Origin: UBA6244 sp041582875
GTDB lineage: Bacteria; Bacteroidota; Bacteroidia; Bacteroidales; F082
Direction of reading: 5' to 3'
Assembly: GCA_041582875.1 (NCBI GenBank)
Contig: JBFHGX010000001.1
Location: 1-64,000 of the forward strand
DNA: 64,000 nucleotides
Part shown: piece after piece, positions 1-7,799 of the stretch
How the letters are laid out: each line of letters begins with the position of its first letter
Numbering within the stretch: position 1 is the first letter of the stretch
Notes under the pieces: generated by a model
What the model was told of the DNA's origin: nothing
The model's database searches: none
Seen by the model: the letters and a program-made list of their open reading frames with translations, nothing else
Translations under genes and position numbers: made by a program

Positions 1-1
1 A

Positions 2-163
2 AAGAAACGACTCCAACTTCTTTGGTTTTCTAGTATGCTTTTCATATTCTCGGCCTTGCTGGTTAGGTTGATAGTAAACCTTGAAGAGGCGGTTTTGATG
101 AAAGCTTTTCGTCTTGTGTTTAATTATCAGCCGTTTGGAAATATTTGGAATTTGATGGCATAA
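2..163 (+). CDS. C-terminal end of (or 5' part of a frameshifted) membrane protein, partial at window edge
   Basis: This reading frame is open from the window edge and ends at TAA 161-163. It encodes a hydrophobic helix followed by a Lys/Arg-rich stretch and ends ...NIWNLMA. The next frame (145-801) continues with ITNW... and is also a membrane protein. One extra G near 157 (ATGGGC for ATGGC) would join the two as ...NLMGITNW..., so both pieces are probably one gene interrupted by a one-base indel, whether real or a sequencing error. No start is visible because the gene begins outside the window. I do not recognise the family. Confidence 0.45.
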   Translation, partial: KKRLQLLWFSSMLFIFSALLVRLIVNLEEAVLMKAFRLVFNYQPFGNIWNLMA

Positions 164-801
164 CTAACTGGAGTGATTTCAAAGTGGTTATTGTATATTC
201 AATCGGCCCGTTATTTAGTTTTTTAACAGGTTTAATCCTAATCAGAGTTTTAGATAAGAGTAAATATTTGGGGTGGAAACTGCGTTTATTCTTGACTTGG
301 ATAGCTTTTGTTTTGATTCACCTTCTACCCCTTGGAATGTTGTCTGGGGTCTTATTTAGTCAGGATTTTGGGTTTGCTTCCACTAATTTTTTCATGACTC
401 CGCTCTTTCGTGGAGCTATATCCGCAGCCATGTTGGTTTTGGCAATATATTTTCGTCCGCTGTGGTTAAAACTGTTTTCTAGAGCCGCTTATAGTCATCG
501 GATTATCGATCATAAGGAAACCTTTATAAAATGGGTGTTTATACGGTCGTGGGGTTTGGGATTTTTGGTATTGTCATTTTTTGCCAGTATCGGAAACTAC
601 TGGTCCTGGTTGACTCAAATTGCATTAATGGGGTTCGTTATATTGCCTTTTTTTAACTGGACTACCCCTAAACTCAAGCTGAGACTAACCAAACTGGGAG
701 GTGAAGAAATTTTCAAATACAAGATTACGCCTTATCTTTATTCAGCTCTAATAATCGCTTTATTGGTGTTAGCCCAAGTCTTGATGAATTTTTTGTCATA
801 A
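145..801 (+). CDS. hypothetical multi-pass membrane protein (probably the 3' part of a frameshifted gene)
   Basis: The frame encodes about 218 residues with five or six hydrophobic segments (roughly residues 14-34, 46-66, 85-103, 130-165, 195-217), so it is an integral membrane protein of unknown function. The only start available is TTG at 145 (or GTG at 184), lying inside the preceding frame that ends at 163. No ATG or promoter is visible there. This, and the smooth continuation of sequence across the frame change, suggests that the true gene starts upstream of the window and carries a one-base deletion around 157-160. Alternatively the two frames are overlapping, translationally coupled genes. 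Confidence 0.6.
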   Translation: MEFDGITNWSDFKVVIVYSIGPLFSFLTGLILIRVLDKSKYLGWKLRLFLTWIAFVLIHLLPLGMLSGVLFSQDFGFASTNFFMTPLFRGAISAAMLVLAIYFRPLWLKLFSRAAYSHRIIDHKETFIKWVFIRSWGLGFLVLSFFASIGNYWSWLTQIALMGFVILPFFNWTTPKLKLRLTKLGGEEIFKYKITPYLYSALIIALLVLAQVLMNFLS

Positions 802-870
802 GGCCTTTATTCAATAAGCATTGTTTTGAAAATAGCACCTACCAGTAATCAATTCATTGGTCTAATGACC

Positions 871-878
871 TATCTTTG
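871..878 (+). promoter_or_regulatory. candidate -7 box for the RdhA/QueG-like gene
   Basis: TATCTTTG matches the Bacteroidota -7 consensus TAnnTTTG and lies 15 bases before the ATG at 894, implying a very short leader. No good -33 TTTG is seen at the usual 19-21 base spacing, so this is a tentative call. Confidence 0.35.
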
Positions 879-893
879 GAATTTTGAACGATT

Positions 894-2237
894 ATGTTGA
901 TAATAGTCATTTTTTTGGCTTCAATTTTTAGCTGTACTTTAGTTATTTCAAGTGCTATTTCACTGTTGGAAAATGAAAAGCGAGCAGCTTTCATTTTTAG
1001 TTTGTTAGCGATTGTAAGTTTTCTCTTTCCCATAGCTTTTTTGCTGATAAGTCTTGATTCGGTTGTTATTCTGTTTTTTTTCTACTTGTTTTTACTGATA
1101 ATTATTGGAGTTTTATTTCTTCCCATTGATTTTGGCAAGCCTAAAAATATTTCAAATCCTGATTTCCAAATTGACGAGCGCGATATCATGTTTAGTCGCA
1201 ATGAGTTAAAACCAAATACCTCTAGGTTTAATGAGTATTATGCAAAAAATCCAGAACACAGGAAGAAAGACGATAAATTCAGAATAAAGCCCGGGCTACT
1301 GTCACCAAAATCCTTGAGATTCAATCCTTTTGGCTTTGCTGCTGCAGATGCCAGTTTCCAAACAGTTGATTTACTTAAAAATGCAGTTAGTGAGACTGTT
1401 ACTGTTGAAAAACAAGATATTGATCCTGTGGTGTTAACCGAATTCATCTTACAATGGACCAATAAGCTGGGTGCGCTTGATGTGGGAATTTGCGAAATGA
1501 AAAATGAACATTGGTATTCACATAAAGGTAGGAGAGAAGAGTATGGCAACGAGATTCTTCCTGAGCATAAGTATGGGATTGCTTTTACAGTGGAAATGAA
1601 CCAAACCATGGTTGATGCTGCCCCATCGACTTCTATTGTTATGGAATCAGGCCAACAATACCTGGAATCAGGAAAAATTGCGGTACAAGTGGCCAAATTT
1701 ATGCGCAACTTAGGCTGGGAAGCCAGAGCTCACATCGATGGAAATTATCGGGTGATTTGTCCTCTGGTAGCTCGTGATGCAGGCTTGGGAGAAATTGGTC
1801 GAATGGGACTTTTATTGACTCCCAAACAAGGCCCCCGTGTTCGAATAGGAGTAGTAACCACCAATATACCTTTGATTGTTTCAAAGAAAAAGGCTGATGA
1901 TTCTGTGACTAAATTCTGTGTAATCTGTAAAAAATGTGCAGATGTTTGTCCTAGTAGTTCAATCTCTTTTACCGATCGGGAGATAATTAATGGATCCTTG
2001 CGCTGGCAAATTAACTCTGAAAGTTGTTTTACTTATTGGTGTACAACTGGAACCGATTGTGGTAGGTGCATGCGATCATGCCCTTATGCGCATCCCGATA
2101 ACTTCCTTCATAATGTTGTTCGCTGGGGAATTCGTCATTCATGGTTGTTCCGGCATTTGGCCCTTAAAATGGATGACTTGTTTTATGGTCGAAAACCCAT
2201 AGAGAAACCGTTGCCTGAATGGTTAAATGATAAGTAA
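894..2237 (+). CDS. membrane-anchored reductive dehalogenase/QueG-like protein with two [4Fe-4S] clusters
   Basis: A 447-residue protein with two or three N-terminal membrane helices (about residues 1-20, 31-53, 55-76), a linker, and a C-terminal domain related to RdhA and epoxyqueuosine reductase QueG. The stretch around residues 283-320 (AHIDGNYRVICPLVARDAGL, then GEIGR and GPRVRIG) is typical of the corrinoid-binding part of that superfamily. Two ferredoxin-type motifs follow: C342-x2-C345-x2-C348-x3-C352-P, and a second with C378, C383, C389, C392, C396-P. In characterised relatives this domain uses cobalamin and [4Fe-4S] clusters for reductive chemistry. The substrate here is unknown, and no Tat signal is visible. 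Classical respiratory RdhA has a Tat leader and an RdhB anchor; here the anchor is in the same chain. Confidence 0.75.
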   Translation: MLIIVIFLASIFSCTLVISSAISLLENEKRAAFIFSLLAIVSFLFPIAFLLISLDSVVILFFFYLFLLIIIGVLFLPIDFGKPKNISNPDFQIDERDIMFSRNELKPNTSRFNEYYAKNPEHRKKDDKFRIKPGLLSPKSLRFNPFGFAAADASFQTVDLLKNAVSETVTVEKQDIDPVVLTEFILQWTNKLGALDVGICEMKNEHWYSHKGRREEYGNEILPEHKYGIAFTVEMNQTMVDAAPSTSIVMESGQQYLESGKIAVQVAKFMRNLGWEARAHIDGNYRVICPLVARDAGLGEIGRMGLLLTPKQGPRVRIGVVTTNIPLIVSKKKADDSVTKFCVICKKCADVCPSSSISFTDREIINGSLRWQINSESCFTYWCTTGTDCGRCMRSCPYAHPDNFLHNVVRWGIRHSWLFRHLALKMDDLFYGRKPIEKPLPEWLNDK

Positions 2238-2321
2238 ATCTAACACATCCTGTAAATCAAAATAATTAATATCTAGTTATTTAAAAAGTGAATAGTGTGC
2301 AATATTCATACTTAATGATTT

Positions 2322-2510
2322 TTGTTACTAACGGTTTCGTATAGTTGCAAAAAATGTACTCCGGTGGCTAAAGATGAAGATCCAGATATCCATTACACAA
2401 AGTCAGTGCTGATAGGACTTCAATTTCCATCGGGTACTACCAAAAGTGAATCACATAGTATTCGGGTGCCTGAAGGTGAGGATCCAAAAGTCAGGGTAAT
2501 GGTTTACTAA
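2322..2510 (+). CDS. possible small lipoprotein, 5' end uncertain or frameshifted
   Basis: A 62-codon frame starting at TTG. Its beginning (LLTVSYSCKKC) looks like the hydrophobic core and Cys of a lipoprotein signal, but it lacks a charged N-terminus. An overlapping frame with GTG 2288 or ATG 2315 supplies one (…YSYLMI) if one T is removed from the five-T run at 2319-2323. The rest is polar, with no recognisable domain. It could be a decayed gene, a real short lipoprotein affected by a homopolymer error, or chance. No terminator or promoter was found. Confidence 0.3.
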   Translation: MLLTVSYSCKKCTPVAKDEDPDIHYTKSVLIGLQFPSGTTKSESHSIRVPEGEDPKVRVMVY

Positions 2511-2549
2511 TTCAGTCGTATATTCTTGAAATAACACCTTAGTGGGGTT

Positions 2550-3107
2550 CTATTCGGTTTTAATCTGCACAATCTTGCCCTGATCACTTAAGCGAATAAT
2601 ATGGGACTGATAATCTTTTGAAATCTGTAACCGATAAACATATCCTGGCATTCCCGGCGCCTCTATCCGTTCCTTGTATTCAGACCACTTCCAACTGCCA
2701 AACTGTGATGACAGCAAAGCTTGGCGTACATTTTCAGGAAGTTTGACCATGGGGGTTCTAGTTTCGAACCAAACTCCATAACGATTATACAAGGCTCGGC
2801 TGTTTTCGTCATTGTTATAAAACTCGACTTCGTAGTTGGCCGGTTGGTCAAATTTATAAACCACAACAGTCCTTGGCTGATACCATCCATTGTAGTAGGA
2901 TGGTCCGTAGTCCTCATACCAATAGGTAACACTGGTAACATACCACATTTTAACAAAGGCATTGGGGTAACGCACTTTAAATTCATTGCGTACACTTTTA
3001 GGTACGTCGTTGGTCTCGATAGCTTGTCTGTAGCTTTTTGATCCCTGTCCATAAAAGCATATACTTAAAAACATAACTAAAACATACAGCAATATTTTCC
3101 TCACCAT
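2550..3107 (-). CDS. secreted PepSY-like protein
   Basis: A 185-residue protein with a clear signal peptide (MVRKILLYVLVMFLSICFYG). The mature part has two copies of a pattern typical of PepSY-like (beta-lactamase-inhibitor-like) periplasmic proteins of Bacteroidota: a short helix (VPKSVRNEFKVRYPNA; LPENVRQALLSSQFGSWKW) followed by beta strands rich in Tyr/Trp. A Tyr-rich insertion (about residues 58-80) separates strands in the first copy. Function in these families is unknown; they are usually small exported binding or inhibitor domains. It is convergent with the upstream plus-strand genes and divergent from the kinase at 3267. Confidence 0.65.
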   Translation of the reverse strand: MVRKILLYVLVMFLSICFYGQGSKSYRQAIETNDVPKSVRNEFKVRYPNAFVKMWYVTSVTYWYEDYGPSYYNGWYQPRTVVVYKFDQPANYEVEFYNNDENSRALYNRYGVWFETRTPMVKLPENVRQALLSSQFGSWKWSEYKERIEAPGMPGYVYRLQISKDYQSHIIRLSDQGKIVQIKTE

Positions 3108-3228
3108 TTTTGCTTTTTGGCAAAGCTACAATTATAAAAATCGATTTCCATGTTGAGATTCAAATCTTTATTACATATTTTTAAAGTAACTTTACGCCTT
3201 AGTTTCTATATTAAAGGATGTTTTTGTA

Positions 3229-3236
3229 TAGTTTTG
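3229..3236 (+). promoter_or_regulatory. candidate -7 box upstream of the first PAS kinase
   Basis: TAGTTTTG fits TAnnTTTG and sits 31 bases before the ATG at 3267. No clear -33 element. Tentative. Confidence 0.3.
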
Positions 3237-3266
3237 TATCCGTTATCGTAATATTAACAATTTGGA

Positions 3267-5177
3267 ATGGATCACCAGCAAGTAAATAAGGATCAGTATA
3301 TTCCCAATGTTTTTGCTAATAAGGAAGAGCTATATCATTCATTGATTGATGATTCGCTGGATGGTTATTATGTAAGTGATGCTCAAGGGCGTCTTCTTTT
3401 TGCAAATAATGGGCTGGCTCAAATTCTTGGATTTAGTGATGCAAGCCAATTAATCGGGTACGATTTTTTTAAAATCATACCCTCCGACAAACTAAATAAA
3501 CTTAAAAGTAAGCTCGGTGAGGCACTTAAAAATAAATTATCAGAATTACCAATCAGAACAAGGGTTTATCGGAAAGATGGCTCACTGGCTACCATTGAAA
3601 TAAAGCCAGTATTCATATTCAAGAATAATATACTCATAGGTACACGGGGTATCGTATTAGACATCACCCAGCGAATGGATGTTGAAAAGAAACTTCAGGA
3701 AAATGAAAAACGTTTTTCAGCTTTATTTGAGAATGCCAACGCCGCCATTTTCACCATGGAAGGTGATATTTTTACCGATTGTAATCAAATGACCGTTTAC
3801 ATGTTTGGATGTGAGAGTAAACAAGATATTGTTAATCATTACCCATGGGAGTTTAGTCCTGAATTTCAGCCCGACGGCACAGATTCTGGTAGCAAAGCCA
3901 AAGAAAAAATTCAAGCCGCATTACAAGGATATCCTCAATTGTTCTATTGGAAGCATTGTACTAAAAATAAAGTTCCGTTTGATGCTGAAGTTTCGCTTAA
4001 TGCTGTAGAAGTAAATAAAAGGATTGTAATACAAGCCATCGTTAGGGATATTTCTCATCGTATTAAGGCTGAAGAAGATCTAAAGCATAGTGAAGAGAAG
4101 TTTCGAAGTCTTTTCGAAAATGCAAGCATTGGGTTATACCAAACCACACCTGAAGGAGAAATCACTATGGCCAATCAGGCCGCAATTAGGATGTTGGGGT
4201 GTAAAAGCCTGGATGAATTGAAGCGACGCGACTTGGAACGTGAAGGTTTTGGTCCCAGCTATTCGCGGCAGCAATTTAAAAGTCAGATTGAACAGAATGG
4301 TGAAATCATTGGAATAGAAGCTGTTTGGAAGAAAACGGATGGAACTGATGTATATGTCCGCGAAAGCGCCAGGGTGATTCGTGATAGTCAGGGTAATTCT
4401 TTGTACTACGAAGGAACGGTTGAAGATGTAACAGCTCGTCGAAATGCGGAAAGGCAATTAATTGAGAGCGAAAAACGGTTTCGTCAGCTTAATGCTACAA
4501 AGGATAAGTTTTTCTCAATAATCGCGCATGATTTAAAAACTCCTTTCAATAGCATTGTGGGGTTTAGCCAACTATTGTTAGAAGATGCCGAAGACAATAA
4601 TACTCAGGAGGTGTTAAAATATGCTCAGATTATTTTAAATTCCTCTGAACGTGCTATGGGATTATTAACTAACCTGTTAGATTGGGCGCGATCGCAAACA
4701 AATAGGATGGAGTTTAATCCAAGGCTTATTGACTTGTCGATGCTTTTGCAGCGTGTACTTCAATTGTTTCAAGATGAGTTTAATCGAAAATCGTTACATA
4801 TTACAACCGATATTCCTGATCATATTAATCTCATGGCAGATATGGCCATGATTGAAACGGTATTAAGAAATCTCATCTCGAATGCCATAAAATTCACACC
4901 ATCGCATGGCCATATTGAAGTTACGGTTGCAATCGAAGGCGGTGAAGTGTTGATTTCAGTTAGTGACTCTGGTGTTGGAATGAGTGAAGAATCTATAGAG
5001 AAGCTATTTAAAATAGAGGAAAGTTTTTCTACTTCAGGTACAAACCATGAGCAAGGTACCGGTTTGGGGTTGATTTTATGTCATGAATTCGTTCATAAAC
5101 ACAATGGAAGAATTTGGGTTAAAAGTGCTGTTGGTCATGGTAGTGTGTTTTGTTTTGGGATCCCAATCAAAGGTTAA
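3267..5177 (+). CDS. PAS-domain sensor histidine kinase (3 PAS, HisKA, HATPase)
   Basis: A 636-residue soluble sensor kinase. Three PAS/PAC units can be read from their starts (LYHSLIDDSLDGYYV; FSALFENANAAIFT; FRSLFENASIGLYQ) and their terminal DIT/DIS/DVT motifs. They are followed by a HisKA domain with H421 in IIAHDLKTPF and a HATPase_c domain (N-box NLISNAIKFTP, G1 DSGVGM, G2 GTGLGL). No membrane helix and no receiver domain, so it must signal to a separate response regulator. Its H-box (HDLKTPF) differs from the HEIRTPMNG type of the three downstream kinases, so it is a separate subfamily. ATG 3267 gives a normal N-terminus. Confidence 0.9.
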   Translation: MDHQQVNKDQYIPNVFANKEELYHSLIDDSLDGYYVSDAQGRLLFANNGLAQILGFSDASQLIGYDFFKIIPSDKLNKLKSKLGEALKNKLSELPIRTRVYRKDGSLATIEIKPVFIFKNNILIGTRGIVLDITQRMDVEKKLQENEKRFSALFENANAAIFTMEGDIFTDCNQMTVYMFGCESKQDIVNHYPWEFSPEFQPDGTDSGSKAKEKIQAALQGYPQLFYWKHCTKNKVPFDAEVSLNAVEVNKRIVIQAIVRDISHRIKAEEDLKHSEEKFRSLFENASIGLYQTTPEGEITMANQAAIRMLGCKSLDELKRRDLEREGFGPSYSRQQFKSQIEQNGEIIGIEAVWKKTDGTDVYVRESARVIRDSQGNSLYYEGTVEDVTARRNAERQLIESEKRFRQLNATKDKFFSIIAHDLKTPFNSIVGFSQLLLEDAEDNNTQEVLKYAQIILNSSERAMGLLTNLLDWARSQTNRMEFNPRLIDLSMLLQRVLQLFQDEFNRKSLHITTDIPDHINLMADMAMIETVLRNLISNAIKFTPSHGHIEVTVAIEGGEVLISVSDSGVGMSEESIEKLFKIEESFSTSGTNHEQGTGLGLILCHEFVHKHNGRIWVKSAVGHGSVFCFGIPIKG

Positions 5178-5194
5178 TTTAGTCTTTCGTTAAG

Positions 5195-5223
5195 TTGAAA
5201 AGTCAAAATAATATGTATCTTTG
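5195..5223 (+). promoter_or_regulatory. candidate promoter upstream of the second PAS kinase
   Basis: TTG at 5195-5197, 18 bases, then TATCTTTG at 5216-5223: close to the Bacteroidota -33/-7 arrangement. It lies just after the end of the upstream kinase and would transcribe a leader of about 165 bases containing a small open frame. Confidence 0.5.
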
Positions 5224-5276
5224 AACATCTAATCTCGATCTTTTTTTTTGCCAATAGGCAGAGTATTGTGTTAGAA

Positions 5277-5384
5277 ATGATTGATAATAAGGATGAAGAG
5301 CGATTCTCCATGGTATTCAATTCGTTCACAATTAAACATGTATCTTTTGAGGACAACTATTTTATCTTACATCACGAAACTTGA
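5277..5384 (+). CDS. possible 35-residue leader ORF
   Basis: ATG at 5277 opens a short frame (MIDNKDEERF...) ending at TGA 5382-5384, 11 bases before the ATG of the kinase at 5396. It lies downstream of a good promoter candidate, so it would be transcribed and could be translationally coupled to the kinase. Nothing recognisable in the peptide; it may be chance. Confidence 0.2.
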   Translation: MIDNKDEERFSMVFNSFTIKHVSFEDNYFILHHET

Positions 5385-5395
5385 ACCGGCTTTTG

Positions 5396-7762
5396 ATGAT
5401 AAATAACTACAAGGATAAATCTAAAGAAGAACTAATAGTTGAGTTGTTGAAGTTACAACAAGAGTTGCTTTCATTACGTGAAGAACAAGGTGAAAGAGCA
5501 TCGTCTGAAACAAATTTCACGACTGAACCCCAAGTCGCGCGGATTATTGAATTAGAAAAAGCCAAAGAAAAACTCCATCAATCAAATCAAATAATTGAAG
5601 GTATCATTCATGCCATTCCTGTTCGCGTATTCTGGAAAGATAGAAACTTAAATTACCTTGGGTGCAATGCACTTTTTGCACAAGATGCCGGTTTATCCGA
5701 CCCGAAGGATATAATTGGCAAAAATGATTTTGATCTGAAATGGCGCAATTTGGCTGCTATGTATCAGGCGGATGATTTAGAAGTTATTACCAAGGGGCAA
5801 TCCAAGTTAAATATCGAAGAACAATTGATGAATGCTGAGGGTAGGGTTCTTACCTTATTAACCAATAAAACCCCATTGAGAGATGCCAATGGTGAAATCA
5901 ATGGTGTTTTGGGTTCTTTTATGGATATCTCTCAACTTAAACAATCGGAAAAAGCACTACGAAATAGTGAAAACAGGTACCGCGCATTTCTTAATGCAGA
6001 TACAGATATGATGTTTGTTAAGGACAACCAATTCAGATATAAAGTCGTTAACAAAGCCATGGCTGACTTTTTCGGGAAAACAAAAGAGGAAATGATTGGA
6101 AAAACAGATCATGAATTGGCCGATGAAAAAATGATTTTCCCCTGTAAGTCATCTGATATTAAGGCTTTGGAAGCCAGTTCATCTTTTACAGTCGAGGAGC
6201 TATTGGGTGATCGGTTTTGTGAAACAACAAAGTTCCCCATTATACTCGATGACAATGTTATTGGTATTGGCGGCATTATTCGAGACGTTACCGATCGGAA
6301 GCGTGCTGAAGAAGCACTTCAGCTTAGCGAAGATAAATACCGTACAATGGTTGAGTTTTCAAATGATTTGATCTGGATGCTGGATACGCAAGGAAATTTT
6401 ACTTTTTTCAATGATATGGTATCCAAAACCACAGGACTCGATAGAGATCAGTGGTATGGTAAATCATTTATTCCATTGGTTTTTGAAGAACAACTCCCCC
6501 AAATAATGGATGTGTTTAATCGGAATTTAGCTGGAGAACCATGTAATTATGAACTTTATTTTAAAAAATCGGATAAGGAAATTTTAACCCTTGCTGTAAA
6601 TACTTCTCCCATCATTATTTTTGGTAAAGTAGATGGAATAGTAAGTTTTGCTCGTGATGTTACAAAGCAGAAGCAATCGGAAATAAAACTAAAGAACACC
6701 TTATGGAGATATCAGGCTTTGTTGGAAGCCATCCCCGATATGATGTTCTTATTCAATGAAGAAGGAATAATTGTTGAATTTCATTCTGAAATTAACGATG
6801 ACCTGTATACTACTCCCGAAAACTTTTTAGGGAAAAAAGTATCTGATGTTTTATCAGAAAAATTAGGTAGACTTACCATGGATAACATTAGCCTGGTGCT
6901 TACGGATGGTCAGCCTCGCCATTGTACCTATAGTGTGGAAATTAATGGGGTTGAAAAACATTTCGAATCACGATACGTTTCTTGTGGTGGTGGCCAGGTT
7001 TTGTCTATTGTACGGAATATTACCGATCGTTTTAATTTTGATAAAGAATTGATTGCAGCGAAAGAAAAAGCGGAAGAGAGTGATAAGTTAAAGTCAGCAT
7101 TTTTGGCCAATATAAGTCATGAGATACGTACTCCCATGAATGGGATACTTGGTTTTTCTGAATTATTAAAAGAGCCTAGCCTTTCAGGAGAAGAACAACA
7201 GGAATATATTCAATACATCGAAGAAAGTGGTTCTCGAATGCTTAACATCATTAATGACATCGTTTTGATTTCAACCATCGAGTCAGGCCAGATTGAAGTT
7301 AAAATGGAAAAGCTGGTTGTTAATGACCAATTTGAATTGCTTTTGTCTGAATTCTCAGGTATTATTGTTAATAAAGGTTTAAACCTTTTGTTTAAGAAGC
7401 CTGTTGGTGAAGATATTACCGTGATTCAAACAGATCCAGTTAAGTTTAAAACAATTTGTACTCAGTTGATTCAAAATGCGATTAAATATAGCGAGAAAGG
7501 CACCATTGAAATTGGGTTTTGTACAAAGGATAAGCAAGTAGAGTTTTTTGTAAAAGATATGGGTATAGGCATTTCACCGGAACGACAAGAAGCTATATTT
7601 GAACCTTTTGTGCAAGCTGATCTCACCAACAAAATGGCCCGTCAGGGTGCTGGTCTGGGGCTCACCATTACCAAAGCATATGTGGAAATGCTTGGTGGAA
7701 TAATTTGGGTGGAAAGTCAATTTGGGAAAGGATCTACTTTCCATTTTACCATCCCTATTTAA
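5396..7762 (+). CDS. PAS-domain sensor histidine kinase (4 PAS, HisKA, HATPase)
   Basis: A 788-residue soluble kinase. I chose ATG 5396 over the TTG at 5381 because it gives the common N-terminal coiled coil (DKSKEELIVELLKLQQE...). Four PAS domains follow (starting IIEGIIHAIPVRVF, YRAFLNADTDMMFV, YRTMVEFSNDLIWM, YQALLEAIPDMMFL). The second has a CKSSD segment of the type seen in PAS domains with FWKD/FVKD cores. HisKA carries H575 in SHEIRTPMNG; HATPase shows N-box IQNAIKYS and the G2 box GAGLGL. It ends right after the ATPase domain with no receiver, although its kinase core is nearly the same as that of the two hybrid kinases downstream. It must therefore use a partner receiver, for which the orphan regulator at 54573 is a candidate. 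Confidence 0.9.
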   Translation: MINNYKDKSKEELIVELLKLQQELLSLREEQGERASSETNFTTEPQVARIIELEKAKEKLHQSNQIIEGIIHAIPVRVFWKDRNLNYLGCNALFAQDAGLSDPKDIIGKNDFDLKWRNLAAMYQADDLEVITKGQSKLNIEEQLMNAEGRVLTLLTNKTPLRDANGEINGVLGSFMDISQLKQSEKALRNSENRYRAFLNADTDMMFVKDNQFRYKVVNKAMADFFGKTKEEMIGKTDHELADEKMIFPCKSSDIKALEASSSFTVEELLGDRFCETTKFPIILDDNVIGIGGIIRDVTDRKRAEEALQLSEDKYRTMVEFSNDLIWMLDTQGNFTFFNDMVSKTTGLDRDQWYGKSFIPLVFEEQLPQIMDVFNRNLAGEPCNYELYFKKSDKEILTLAVNTSPIIIFGKVDGIVSFARDVTKQKQSEIKLKNTLWRYQALLEAIPDMMFLFNEEGIIVEFHSEINDDLYTTPENFLGKKVSDVLSEKLGRLTMDNISLVLTDGQPRHCTYSVEINGVEKHFESRYVSCGGGQVLSIVRNITDRFNFDKELIAAKEKAEESDKLKSAFLANISHEIRTPMNGILGFSELLKEPSLSGEEQQEYIQYIEESGSRMLNIINDIVLISTIESGQIEVKMEKLVVNDQFELLLSEFSGIIVNKGLNLLFKKPVGEDITVIQTDPVKFKTICTQLIQNAIKYSEKGTIEIGFCTKDKQVEFFVKDMGIGISPERQEAIFEPFVQADLTNKMARQGAGLGLTITKAYVEMLGGIIWVESQFGKGSTFHFTIPI

Positions 7763-7799
7763 TTTGGATTTTATTAACTCAATATCAACTCATTATAAT

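Noticed and set aside
1238..1708. 156-codon open frame on the minus strand inside the RdhA/QueG-like gene
   Set aside because: Lies wholly antisense to a gene with clear conserved motifs; its product is Ser/Cys-rich and has no recognisable domain, as expected of a shadow frame.
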